In this document: piece after piece, positions 20,516 through 31,304 of the stretch
How the letters are laid out: each line of letters opens with the position of its first letter
How positions within the stretch are numbered: the first letter of the stretch is position 1
Origin: Dactylorhiza incarnata
Lineage: Eukaryota; Streptophyta; Magnoliopsida; Asparagales; Orchidaceae
Reading direction: 5' to 3'
NCBI GenBank assembly: GCA_033032865.1
Contig: JAWHQI010000099.1
Coordinates: 6,465,501 to 6,529,500 of the forward strand
DNA length: 64,000 nucleotides
Notes under the pieces: model-generated
Database searches by the model: none
Seen by the model: the letters and a program-made list of their open reading frames with translations, nothing else
What the model was told of the DNA's origin: nothing
Made by a program: the position numbers and the translations under genes

Positions 20516-21121
20516 ATGGCACAAGCAGATTTTTCATTTTCAGATCCACCTATATGTAATTTGGATAGATTTGATTTATGGCAGGTTAGAATCAGATTAT
20601 ATATGAATGCCATAGATGAAGATATTTACAAATATGTTTTGACAGGAACTTCATCTTCAACTTCTTCATCTGATGATCAAGAAAAGTTGATCAGTGCTGA
20701 AGCAAAGGCCATGAAGATATTAGCTCAATCAATGTCAAATGACATTTATCAAAGAGTTAATGACCACACTTCATCAAGAAGCATTTGGAACTCCCTCTCA
20801 AGGATGGTAAATGAATCCACCTTTACTTCTTCCTCTAACATCATTTTTGATGCAGAACCATCATTCAGTCTAACTGAAGAAGAAGACAAGGAAGAACAAA
20901 AAGCCAGAAACTTCTGTATGATGGCTATATATGGCTCAAACTACAAATCAGATGTTGAATCAAAAGCAGAAATGGTAACTGAGGTAGAGGTATCTTCTAT
21001 TCCTAATTTTACCTCTGATTTTAGATCTGTTTTCAATTCACCATGTACAGGTTTAATAAATTCTGAAAACAGAATCAGTAAAGAGCTAATAATAAACAAA
21101 TTAATTTCTGAAAAAAATTAA
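20516..21121 (+). pseudogene. Element C gag, shortened in frame
   Basis: The start is chosen at MAQADFSFSDPP (20516), which aligns with the start of element E's gag. The N-terminal UBN2-type region is present (CNLDRFDLWQVRIRLYMNAIDED, MSNDIYQRVNDHTSSRSIWNSL). After ...SRMVNESTF the sequence jumps to an acidic stretch (EEEDKEEQKARNFCMMAIYGSN). In E that stretch lies several hundred bases further on, beyond the zinc knuckle. The frame survives this deletion, leaving a 201-residue gag-like protein that lacks the RNA-binding knuckle. It ends at 21119-21121 and the following gag remnant is full of stops. Confidence 0.8.
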
Positions 21122-21429
21122 AGAAGATTTAAAATCATCAGCAGAACACATTATCTGTTTAAAAAATAAGTTCATTAAAGCTAATAAATTTGAACAACCT
21201 GTTAAGAAGAAAATTCTTTATGTTCAGCAAAACCAATTTAAAAATTCAAATTTATATTTCAATGAAATAAAAAGGCCAACTTATTTATCTATAAGGCAAT
21301 TTTTTAAACTGATTAATATTTTTCAAATCATTTATAATTAAACAGCAGTTTTATGATTCTTTTGAATTTTCTATCTTAAAACAAAGTCAGATAGACTTCA
21401 CATTCTTCCAGATTTTCTCCTAAAATCAT

Positions 21430-21545
21430 GTTGAGCATTCTACTCAGATTGCATAGATCAGAAATGATCAAAGCACTAAGTGTGAGTCTCTTCTAACTAA
21501 GGGGATTCTATAGAAAGAAGCTATCAGGCTATGTCTTTTTTATTT
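21430..21545 (+). pseudogene. integrase remnant in element C
   Basis: ATTCTACTCAGATTGCAT and the following 100 bases closely match the integrase segment of element E around 35810-35910 (the part encoding STQIALIRSDHGTEFESLL), with several mutations. Nothing else of pol is left. Confidence 0.65.
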
Positions 21546-21714
21546 TAAAATTCCTAGAATCTAATAACAGCTAGCAATTCATATTAAAATTCCTATTTAA
21601 ATAAAAATCTAGGAAATCAGAAATTGCTTAAATGTATTTTAAAAGAAGAAAATAATCTCTGACCCTTAAGCCTTAAGTTATTCAGACTTTTTATGCTTAG
21701 GAATCGTAAACCAA

Positions 21715-21780
21715 ATAGAGGGAGATTGTTAGAACCTAGTTTTAATTTTGATTAGGATCCCAACTTAAATAGGGGAAGAT
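21715..21780 (+). other. polypurine tract and partial duplicate of the LTR start, element C
   Basis: AAATAGAGGGAGAT at 21714 is followed by TGTTAGAACCTAGTTTTAAT, a diverged copy of the first ~38 bp of the LTR. A second purine tract (AATAGGGGAAGAT) then precedes the real LTR start at 21781. The end of the interior is therefore duplicated. Confidence 0.75.
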
Positions 21781-23655
21781 TGTTGGAACCTTAGTTTTGA
21801 TTTGAGTTAGGATCCACCTTTAGTATCTAAGTTTATATCATAACTCATCTTATAACTTAAAACAAATCCTATTAAGTTAGAAGGCTGAAAAGAATATATA
21901 TATATAATATACTAAGAAATATAAATATATATATATTTAATTGGCTGAAAAATAAGAGAAGAATAAAAAATACATAAGTTCTATTCGTTCGACGAACGGC
22001 CATCTGCGTTCGACGAACGGCGTCCTGCGCTCGACGAACGGCACCCTGCGCTCGACGAACGGCGCCCTGCGCTCGACGAATGACGTTCATTCTGCGCTCG
22101 ACGAAATCCAGCCATCTCAGCGGTCGACGAAGATCACCTATCTCAGCGCTCGATGATCCCGTCTCAGCGGTTCAGCGCTCGACGCCTTTACTCAAGCTCA
22201 GTGCTCGACGTTTTTATCCAGGCTCATCGGTAGACGAAATCCTGTGTTCGACAAACTCAAGTCTGCGTTCGACGAACAACTTAATATTCAGCAGTCGACG
22301 ATCCAGCCCGTCTTAACGGTCGACGAATTCTTCCGTTCGACGAACTCAAGTCTGCGTTCGACGAATATTCAGCAGAAGTTCAGAACAATAAATTTAATGA
22401 TCAGGTCGACGAATCAAATGATGAGCTCGACCTACGTGAAGCTCAGCTCGATGAAATATCTTCAGTATTATATTTCTTATTCTCAGCTCGACTAAAATTA
22501 TTATATATGCAATATCTTTATTATTTCTATTTATATATATTGCTCTATATATATTGCTGATCTGACATTACAGCCGAGCAAGCATTAAATGTTATAGCCG
22601 TTGACAGCAAAGCATTAAATACTGTAGCCGTTGCAGCAAGCCAAACACAGCAAGTTATGTTCTCGAGGATCTGGGAAATAAAAGAAACATTATATGCTTT
22701 CCTCTTTGGTCGGCAAGGATTCAAATCAGCCAAAAGCTTCCAGATTAAATATACAGAGGAAGATCAAAGAAGAAGAAGCAGCAGCAGAATATATATAGCT
22801 GTCTCTCTCGACAGAATATATATACAGATTATATCAATATTGCTGTATACATATTATAGACAGAATATATTACATCTTTCTGTACAGGAAAAAGAGAAGA
22901 AGAAGAAGAGAAAAAGAAGAACAAGGGCAAAAACAGAGAACAACAACAATATTATTTTGTGTCTCATTTTTGTTAAACTCTTCTCTTGCAGATCTTCTAT
23001 ACATATCCTGAGACAGCAAATACTATCAATTGCTCAGGATCTAAACTGCAAGAAGAAGAAGAAGAAGTGTTATTGTAATCAAGAGAAGGAGCTCCATCCA
23101 CAAGGCTGTCATCTAAACTAAATCAGACAGGTGGAGCTTTCTTCAACATCATCTTCATCAAGTGTCTTCTCAACAAAGAGAAGAACAACATAACTTTTTT
23201 CTGTTTTCTTTTATTACTCCCATCTTGTAAAGGGTTAAAACTCCCTTCAAAAGTTTACACCCGGTGACAGGCCACCTTAGCAAAAACCTGCATCTTGGTT
23301 TATAAGCACCTGATCAAAAGTTTATAGGTGATTTGGGCACCTCATCAAACCTCCATTGGTGTGTGGACACCTGAACAAAAACACCTTTGTGTGAGGGCAC
23401 CTGATCAAAACTCCTAGTGGATTGCTACCAGTGGGTAGAAGAGTAGATGTACCCAGTTGAGGGGAACTACTATATATTCTTGTGTCATCTGGATGTGCCT
23501 TGTTTGTGTATGTTTTATGTGATGTGTTTTATATGCTTCCTACTGTTTGTTTTTATTACTCAATCAGCAAACACTTATATATTTATATCATTTACTTTGA
23601 AAGTAAACTTAAACAAGACCTTTAACATATATATAAGAACTAAAACTCTCCTTTC
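21781..23655 (+). repeat. 3' LTR of element C
   Basis: Begins TGTTGGAACC and ends CTCCTTTCA. It is nearly identical to the 5' LTR but has two extra 21-bp units in the TTCGACGAA array (21983-22445) and shorter AT runs. Confidence 0.93.
21983..22445 (+). repeat. LTR C 3' copy: TTCGACGAA array, expanded
   Basis: Five consecutive GTTCGACGAACGGC/GCTCGACGAACGGC units of about 21 bp stand where the 5' LTR has three. The remaining CTCAGCGGTCGACGAA sites match the 5' copy one by one. Confidence 0.85.
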
Positions 23656-23660
23656 AGCAT
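23656..23660. other. target site duplication GCATT, right copy
   Basis: Matches 18566-18570. The target lies in a tandem repeat whose other units contain the same GTCGCATT context. Confidence 0.92.
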
Positions 23661-24340
23661 TATTTGATTTGACCAAATTTTACCAACTTCTCCTACTCAG
23701 TTCAGAATGAGGTCAAATCAGTGGTGTTGTGTTCGTATCGACTCCCAAGTTAGACATAACTGACTGTGATCAATTTTGAGTTCGTTTGGTCAATTTTGAG
23801 TTTGTTTGATCAATGTCACATTTCTATGTCACACTATAAGTCAAATCAGCCTGGTTTTACCAACTTCTCTAATACTTGTCCGATCGGGGCGAAATCTGTG
23901 GCGTTGTGTTTGTATTTACTCCACGAGTCAAACTTAATGGATTGGGATAAATTTCAAGTTTGTTTGGTCAACGTCGCATTTCTAAGTCAATCAATTTAGG
24001 CAGATTTTATAAATTTCTCCAATACTCGTCAAATCGGAGCCAAATTAGTGTATTGTGTTCCTATTGACTCCACGAGTCAAGCACAAATAACCAGGATCAA
24101 TTCGAGCTAGTTTGGTCAATGTCGCATTTTCGAGTCATTGTATGGGTCAAATCGATGTGATTTTACCAATTTATTCAATACTCATCAGAATGAGTTCGAA
24201 CTAATTTCATTGCGTTTGTATGAATGTTACAAGTGAAACATAATAGAGTGAAATTCTGAGTCTGTTTACTCCAAATCACCTTTCGAGGTCGCCATGTAGT
24301 TCAACACAACTTGTTTTTAGTAAAATTCACAAATATACAT
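23660..24340. repeat. diverged tandem repeat, period about 150-177 bp
   Basis: Four recognisable units, each with TTTTACCAACTTCTC, then AATACTCGTC, then GTTGTGTTTGTAT, then ACTCCACGAGTCAA, then TTTGGTCAATGTCGCATTT. The landmark TACCAACTT falls near 23681, 23858, 24008 and 24164. A partial unit may lie left of element C at about 18440-18570. No coding sequence. Confidence 0.75.
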
Positions 24341-26195
24341 TGGAAAGAGAAGTAACTGGTTTCATATGGTTCATATTGGTCTCATGAGTGTAGTTTCATT
24401 GATCCATGTTAGTTTTGAGTTCATTTGATCACAAATGGGTCAGGTGACCTGTTGAGCTGACATGTCAATCTATTGAGCCACCCAGGGGCACCCGCGACTC
24501 AATTGATTAAGGAAAGAGTGAGGGTTGTTACATTAGGCTCTTAATTGAGTATTCAAGCTCATATGGTTTTATGGCTTCCATTTCTCGTGATTGGATTAGT
24601 ATAATGGAATTTAAACTAGTGATTATCAACATTGATCATATCTTATCACACCATGTTTTTAATGGATTTCCTAATTGGTGAATCAATATATTGATTAAAT
24701 TTTACTTAAGATTTCATTGGTCTTGTCAGTTGTTATCTTATTAGCATTTCACACCATTACTATTATGGAGTTTAAGTATGTTTGTTATGAGATATCTTTA
24801 TGGATACTGTATAATTGGGTTAGGATAAAGTAATTGTGTGTGTGTGTTAGTAAGGCATTAATTTAATATATCTAGGTCTTGGAAGGCTTGGTGAGATGAT
24901 TGTGGTAGGGTCACAACTTGGGTTGGCCTCAATGATGAACTAGGTTGAGCTTGGCTCTATTTGTGTTAACCAATGACCTAGGCTAGAGTTTAAATCCTGA
25001 GTTAGATCACTTGCAGAACCTCTTAATTTATTGAGCTCCACCACACTTAGTTCTTAGGCCTTCATGGGTTTTGAAGTGGTGGATAGAGTAAGTGTTGGTG
25101 TGATAGCAAGTAGTGGTGTGTTGCCTTCTAATAGAGCTAAGTTGTTAGTATTGTGATGTACTTGACTAGGTGTGTATTATAAAGCTCACCTCACCACTAG
25201 GAAATCCATATTTGGTCTTAATTTCTCGCTCATCATAATTACGAGTAGTTGATGTGATTATGATTTGGTGGCAGGTTGTGTCGACTCCTCCAAACAAAGC
25301 ACACTAATAAAAGTATAGAGTTTAGGCTCACCGAGTGGGTAGTCTGGTAGGTGTCATGATGAAGAGGCCCGTGATGTTCACCAGCCACTTAAAATTGGTC
25401 AAGTCTATATCGACATAGAGGTTAGGTTAGTAAGTGTGAGTCCCACTATTCTAAATATTGCATAACATATAGATGCATCATATTGCAATGCGCGGATCCT
25501 TATCATATAAATTTGTATAAGCATTTTTATATTATGAGTTTTAATTTATACTTGCATCTGGATCCTTATCGTATAAATTGTATGATATTCTTTATATGAT
25601 AAGTTACTATTTCTTTCTCAGCCTACTATTACTGCAGTCTTACTTTATGATATTGTACTTCTCTCTCTAGCTTGTGCTAACTAGCAGCTTTGCTTTCATC
25701 CTTACACCTGATGCCTTAGGATGTATAATGGGAGAGGGAGGGAATCACTTGGTCATTTGATTAATCCTTTAGTTTTCACCACCCTAGAAGCAGTATAGGC
25801 AACAGTAGCACCCCGTTGAGGACCACCTTGAGCTTGAAGCAGTTACTATGGAGGAGTCAGGAAATACTTCGTCATCTGCCACTCTGAAGACTGTTGAGAG
25901 AGTTGTGAGGATTTCCTCTATTTTATTAGTCATAGTTAATGTAGGGTAAGTTTTAGCCCATATTATTATTTATTTACCTTGACTTTGTGGACCTTCAGTT
26001 TGGCTTATGATATATGTGATATATGTGGTTGTGGCTGTATTTCTTTACTTTCACTTTATAAATATAGATTGGTGGTGATGTTGTGGTGTTTTCCCGACAT
26101 GATAAGCATTGTATGATGGCATTATCCCATGTGCAAGCACTACCGCAGAGCAATTACTCTGGGCATAAGGCTCCACTTAAGCGTGTTCATGTTTC
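24341..26195. other. gene-free DNA
   Basis: No open frame longer than chance and no recognisable element end. A short direct repeat (GGATCCTTATC-TATAAATT at about 25494 and 25560) and moderate AT richness are all I see. It may be an old, decayed element. Confidence 0.5.
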
Positions 26196-26220
26196 GGGGG
26201 GGGGGGGGGGGGGGGGGGGG
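26196..26220 (+). repeat. poly-G tract (25 G)
   Basis: Twenty-five consecutive G residues followed by CTTACAAC. It can form a G-quadruplex. The reading frame across it that encodes a run of glycines is an artefact. Confidence 0.9.
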
Positions 26221-28536
26221 CTTACAACACATCTCATGATTACTTCTGCCAGACTTAACTATGATATTTCCAACACAACTCCACATCTTGCTCTCAAAAG
26301 TCTCTTCTGATATCTTAGAGTTCAAATTATTACTTAACATCAATATATTCTATAATAATTACAATGTGTGATTCACCTCATTCTTTCATGTAGATGGTTG
26401 CCATCTAGAAGTCTCTGCCCTAAAGACATTCTCATCCCTCATCATATTGACTTCTTCAAATTCAGATATTACAGTAATTAATGCTATAATGTATGTTCCT
26501 AAAAGATGCATATAACTAAGATAGAAGGGTTGCAGTTAAAAAGATTCCTTAGATAAGTCTATAGTATGCACTAAGAATATTAATTAAATTGTAATATTAT
26601 AGAAATAATTAAAATTTACTGTAAACACTTACAAAAAACTATTTATTAACTTAATAAATTTTAAAAGTAATTTAATTTAAAATTTGTATAAATAGAAAAA
26701 GGAGAAAATCTTTTGTAATGTAGAAAGTAAAAAATTTAGTACTAAACTTCCTTACAAAAATAGAAAGGACAAGAAACATTGCTAAAATCTGCTAAGCTCC
26801 ATTTAGCAATAATTTACTTCGTATCTAAATTAGCAATGGAATTTACAATTTAGCAAGAAAATTTTTCCCCAACTAATTAGAAACTGTCTTATATTATAAG
26901 TTCAATCAGTAGCGAAACAAGGAATTTTTGCCAACCCATACACCAATGAAAATAAACAATTTTAAAAAAATATCTATAGAAACAAATAGATAGAGAAAAC
27001 AACAATAATAAAAATACATAATGATCAACAAGTTACTTTTTGTGCGCAAATATTCTGGAAGTGTGGTGTAACTGACTCAATATTATTAATTTTCACAATA
27101 TCCTTCTCAATATATATAGTCAAATACAACAAAATCGTTATACAGTGACATTTTTTATGTCTTTAGCGACGATTTCTAAGTGTCATGATAGTTTTTGTGA
27201 TGTTTATAAAAACGTCAAGAAATCATCGCGATTGCGACCGTCACCGTAGCTCTTTGCGACGCTTTCAAAAAAACATCATGAATAGCGATTGCTCTTTTCT
27301 AAAAAAAATGTCCTAGTAAATAATTGATCTATCGTGGCACTTTTTAATTAAAAAAAATGGCGAGAAAAATATTAACTATGCCATGATATTTTTTGCAAAA
27401 TGACACCGTAATTAAAATTCTACAATAATGTTCTCTGAAAAAAACATCACAAATTATTGCATTTTAAGAAAAAAACGAATAGAAGTTTATGATAATCTAA
27501 ACTCTAAAAGGTACTTGTGCATCTAAGATCATAATTAAAAATATAAATATTATTATTTTATAAAATTAATTTTCATAAATATTTCAGATATTTTTGAAGA
27601 GTGAAATTAAAATATGTTAAAAGATTAATTTCAACTTATTGTTCCAAGTAATATATCTCTAATTATAGCAAAAAGAATGAAAAAATAACTATAATCCGTA
27701 CATAATAGATCATCAGTAGGATTGCAAAAATATACTTACAAAAAACATATTAATCATAAACAAAACTTGTTTCAAGTAATATAAACTTGCAAAAATATAT
27801 ATAAACATTAGCTTCAACTTGTAAATATCTCTTTAGCGCACAAAAGAACATCAATTTGTCAAAAACCTCATGAAACAAAACAAGTATCATGCATCTTCAA
27901 AAATTTTCTTCTATAAAAATTGGCTCCATTGGAATGTGTTAAAACATGCATGATGAGCATTCAACTTTGTCCAGACGCCATTTGCTACATCATCTTTTCA
28001 GACTTCAAGTAATTACATGATCCATATGAAAAAAATGATAAAGCAAACTATTTACATATGTTAAATTGAATACAAAATTGACATTAGATAAAAGATGTTA
28101 ACCATATAAAAATGAGATTCATCTGAATTCTATTAATCACAAGTTGTGCAATGCTCGAGGGTGTGGAGTGTGAAAAACTATTTATAAAAAACTCAAAATA
28201 GCTATTATATAAGAATCAATGGTCAAGTTATTTTCATATCACAATTTTAATTTGCTAAGCCATAAAATTATGTTAATATAAATTATCTTCCATCTTCACA
28301 TACACTATTTAATGAACCTCAACATGTCATTGCAAGTAATTAACAAAATTCAAAGATACAAAATGAATCATAAATCATAGTTAAAACCATTATTTCAATA
28401 TTCATTATTTCAAAGCTCAGCACATAACTTATGTAGAGCTACACAATAGAATAGTAAACCACAAAAATCAAGAGAATGAAGTAATAACTACACATTGTAG
28501 CACTTATGTAGAGTTGCACTATAATATTAGATAAAA
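26221..28536. other. AT-rich gene-free DNA with possible DNA-transposon remnant
   Basis: Strongly AT-rich with no supported gene. Between about 27140 and 27480 short GCGACG and CGTCGC motifs, AAAACGTCA and runs of A recur in both orientations. This resembles the subterminal repeats of plant CACTA-like elements, but no termini are visible. The region ends at GAACT (28537-28541), directly before the LTR of element F. Confidence 0.4.
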
Positions 28537-28542
28537 GAACTT

Positions 28543-28547
28543 GTTGG
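28543..28547. other. target site duplication GTTGG of element D, left copy
   Basis: GTTGG precedes the LTR of D at 28548 and recurs at 45760-45764 after D's second LTR. Confidence 0.92.
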
Positions 28548-28683
28548 TGTTGGTGTTTCCATGGTGATCTGGAAGTGGTCAAGTATCTAGTTTCACTGCC
28601 AATGCGATATGAGCCTATGAGGTCACACACAAGAGTGTTTGGAGAAATTGGAGGAAGAATCGAGTTGACAAGTGTTCGGATCA

Positions 28684-29013
28684 AAGCACGTTCGTCGAAC
28701 GGCTAGCGTAGCGCGTTCATCGAATGACTAGCATAGCACGTTCGTCGAACGACTAGCGTAGCGCATTCGTCGAACGGCTAGCATAGCGCGTTCATCGATC
28801 GGCTAGCGTAGCGCGTTCGTCGAACGGATAGCGTAGCGCGTTCGTCGAACGACTAGCATAACGCGTTCATCGAACGGCTAGTGTCGCGCGTTCGTCGAAC
28901 GACTAGCGTAGCCCATTCGTCGAACGACTAGCATTGCACATTCATCAAACGGCTAGCGTAGCGCATTCGTCGAACGGCCAGTGCGTTCGACGAATGCTTG
29001 CCAGTTCGTCAAA
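28684..29013 (+). repeat. 25-bp tandem array of CGTTCGTCGAACG in LTR D (12 units)
   Basis: Twelve head-to-tail units of about 25 bp. Each contains a GCGCGTTCGTCGAACG core and a GCTAGC-type block. The core CGTTCG-T-CGAACG is a perfect interrupted palindrome and GCTAGC is itself palindromic. Most substitutions are C to T or G to A at CpG sites, as expected for methylated DNA. A last, inverted copy (GCGTTCGACGAATGC) stands at 28981. Confidence 0.9.
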
Positions 29014-29065
29014 CGCAGTATTCGACCGATTTATCATCGCCCGACGCTTCTCTTTTTCTCCGGGG

Positions 29066-29073
29066 TATAAAAG
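29066..29073 (+). promoter_or_regulatory. TATA box of LTR D (5' copy)
   Basis: GGGGTATAAAAGAATA, about 50 bp after the end of the 25-bp array, is a good plant TATA box. The 3' LTR has the same sequence at 45237-45244. Confidence 0.7.
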
Positions 29074-29570
29074 AATATGATTCTTTTGACCTAGCAAGCC
29101 AATCTATTTTTGCGATCTATTTTGCGATAGAGAGAGCGACGGAAGAGTTTTGCCCAAGATTCTGACGGAAGAGTTCTGTCCGACCGCCGCCGCCGCCGCC
29201 TCTTCCTGTAATTGGACCTAGCAGTCCATGGAAGACGCTGAGGGATTTCTTATCTCCAACCTAGATCTTGTGCGACAAGAGGCTAGGGTTATTCAACGCT
29301 CGTGTGGACTTCCTGTAGAGGCGCCGATCCATTTCAGCGCTTGGAACTCAGCCACACGATCTCTGGATCTGCCATTGGAGCATCTCAATTGAGTATTAAC
29401 TCAATCCCTCTCAGGTATATATATTGCAATGCGTTGCTTTTATTTATTTCTTGAATCAATGAAATCGCAAGATCCTTTTAACTGTTTAGGGTTGTTCTAG
29501 TTATTTTATTCTGCTGCGCACATATTGATGTGTTCATATCATTATGAATGGTATTTAGAAAACCCAACAG

Positions 29571-29586
29571 TGGTATCAGAGCGAGG
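29571..29586 (+). other. primer-binding site of element D
   Basis: TGGTATCAGAGCGAGG, one base after the LTR end, matches the iMet tRNA primer site of copia elements. Confidence 0.9.
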
Positions 29587-30547
29587 TTGCGATCTAATGC
29601 ATGTAAATCGGAAATTTAGAAGTGTTCTAAATGTCTTGATTTCTTCCTGGGTGTTTGGATTTCAATAAAGTGTTCTAAATTGGAACCCCGCCAGGACGCA
29701 TATGATTGCGTTGAGATTTCATTGTTTCAGAAATTGTTTCTCCTTTGCAGTAACCGTCCCTCTAATTGGTTTGTGAAAACAAATGTCTAAGATTTTGAAT
29801 CTGACATTGAGAGACGAGCTTGTCTACTGCATAAGTGGAGTTGTTTTTGCCTGTGTCAAATGCATGTAAATCTAGAGATTTAGAAGTGTTCTAAATGCTC
29901 AGATTTAGCCCTTTCTATCAAAGCGTTGATAATTTTATTTTGTGCACATCTGGGATGTATTTGGTTTGTGAATGTTGTAATTTTGTAAATGTGCACATTG
30001 ATTAATTATTAATTAAATTGTATAAAATCCCTTATCCAATATTAAGTATACGGATGCCTTCCGATGGATGACACTCTTCCTGCCTCGATCGATGAAGTGT
30101 GCGCTTGCCAAAGCAAGGTGCATTAATCTATCTAGGTAAGGGCGCGAGCGGATAATTGTGATATCCCACTGTCGACATCGGGTCCAACTTAAGTAGGTGA
30201 CCTCAAAAGTTGAGTGCCTAGAGGCATTGGGTTGGCATGCACCATATGATGGATGCGAATAAAGAGTTATTCACCAACCATAAAAGAGTTGCATAGTGAT
30301 GCAATTGGTAAGTGTTTCCTACCTAAATAACCGCATTATGAGAGGAATGCCAAAGCGGACTTGTTGTGTTGGTGAAATACGGATCTTGTTCACTAAGAGA
30401 GTAGCTCGCATAAACTCTCCGAATTGATATTAAGGGTTATCAATTTGAATAAAATAATGGGAGTAATTTATAAAAGACCTTATTAAAATAAAATGTATTT
30501 TGAAATATAGTACTAAAATATATTTTGCATTATTTTGTAGAATTTAC
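29587..30547 (+). other. untranslated leader of element D
   Basis: About 960 bp between primer site and gag without a supported coding region. It contains two similar blocks with ATGCATGTAAATC...GATTTAGAAGTGTTCTAAATG near 29597 and 29859. Packaging signals would be expected here but none can be identified by eye. Confidence 0.6.
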
Positions 30548-31304
30548 ATGGCAAATACTTCACACTCCACATTGTCCCTGAGAGCCATCCTTGAGAAGGA
30601 CAAGCTCAATGGGACCAACTTCCTTGACTGGTATAGAAACCTGAGAATTGTTCTCAGGCAAGAGCGTAAGCTCTATGCCCTTGAAGAAGATCTCCCCCCG
30701 AGGAGCCAGCCACTACTACACATCGTGCAGATAAAGATGCTTACAAGAAGTATGGAGATGACTCCTTAGATGTCGAATGTCTCATGCTCGCGACCATGAA
30801 CTCTGAGCTTCAGAAGCAACATGAGAACATGAGTTGTTATGAGATGGTCGAGCACCTGAAGAAAATGTTTCAAGGGCAAGCTCGCTAAGAGAGGTTTGAC
30901 ATATCCAGGATGTTATTTAAGTGCAAGATGTGGACTCGGGACCCAGTAGGGGCTCACGTACTCAAGATGATTGGGTATATAGAGAACCTTGAAAGACTAG
31001 GGTTTTCGTTGGGCCAAGAGTTGGCCACTGACCTGATCCTGCAATCGTTGTCGGACAGTTATGAGCAGTTTGTTTTGAATTACAATATGAATGAAATTGA
31101 CAAGACACTGCCCGAGCTCCTAGGCATGTTAAGAACTACTGAGATAAATATGAAGAAGGTCAAGCCTGCTAGCCCCATATTGATGGTGCATAAAAGCAAG
31201 GGCAAGACCAAGGGATTCAAGAAGACTAAGGTGGGACCTAAGTCGTATCTTGATCCAAAGTCTTCAGCACTGAAGAACAAGGGCTTGGCTAAGGAAGGGA
31301 AGTG
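30548..31304 (+). pseudogene. Element D gag, N-terminal part, broken
   Basis: The start MANTSHSTLSLRAILEKDK (30549) fits copia gags of the DUF4219/UBN2 type, with WYRNLRIVLRQERK following. A frameshift near 30700 and a TAG at about 30886 break the frame. It resumes as RMLFKCKMW...VGAHVLKMIGYIENLERLG and LLGMLRTTEINMKK, then a lysine- and serine-rich linker. Element E is inserted at 31304/31305. The zinc knuckle lies on the other side, at 40526. Confidence 0.8.
31300..31304. other. target site duplication AAGTG of element E, left copy
   Basis: AAGTG before the LTR start at 31305 is repeated at 40526-40530, where it re-enters the gag reading frame of D (Lys-Cys). Confidence 0.92.

Larger units (their letters stand above)
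18571..23655 (+). mobile_element. Sirevirus-type element C, internally deleted, complete with LTRs and TSD
   Basis: LTRs of 1,848 bp (18571-20418) and 1,875 bp (21781-23655) are flanked by the perfect duplication GCATT. The interior is only 1,362 bp: iMet-type primer site, a shortened gag, scraps of integrase, and a polypurine tract. The gag is related to that of element E, so C looks like a non-autonomous deletion derivative of that lineage. LTR similarity is high, suggesting insertion in the recent past relative to A, B, D or F. Confidence 0.93.
28548..29569 (+). repeat. 5' LTR of element D
   Basis: Starts TGTTGGTGTTTCCATGG and ends AAAACCCAACA. It contains a 25-bp tandem array (28684-29013), a TATA box (29066-29073) and a downstream part with GACGGAAGAGTT repeats and a CCGCCG run near 29180. 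Confidence 0.93.

Noticed and set aside
26083..26310. Reading frame with a run of glycines.
   Set aside because: Produced by the 25-G homopolymer; no conserved sequence on either side.
28684..29013. The 25-bp repeats look like a CRISPR array at first sight.
   Set aside because: The units are directly adjacent with no unique spacers, lie within a plant LTR, and are duplicated in the other LTR.
28684..29013. TTCGTCGAA as a heat-shock element.
   Set aside because: Heat-shock elements need TTC and GAA separated by two bases; here the spacing is three, so the consensus does not fit.
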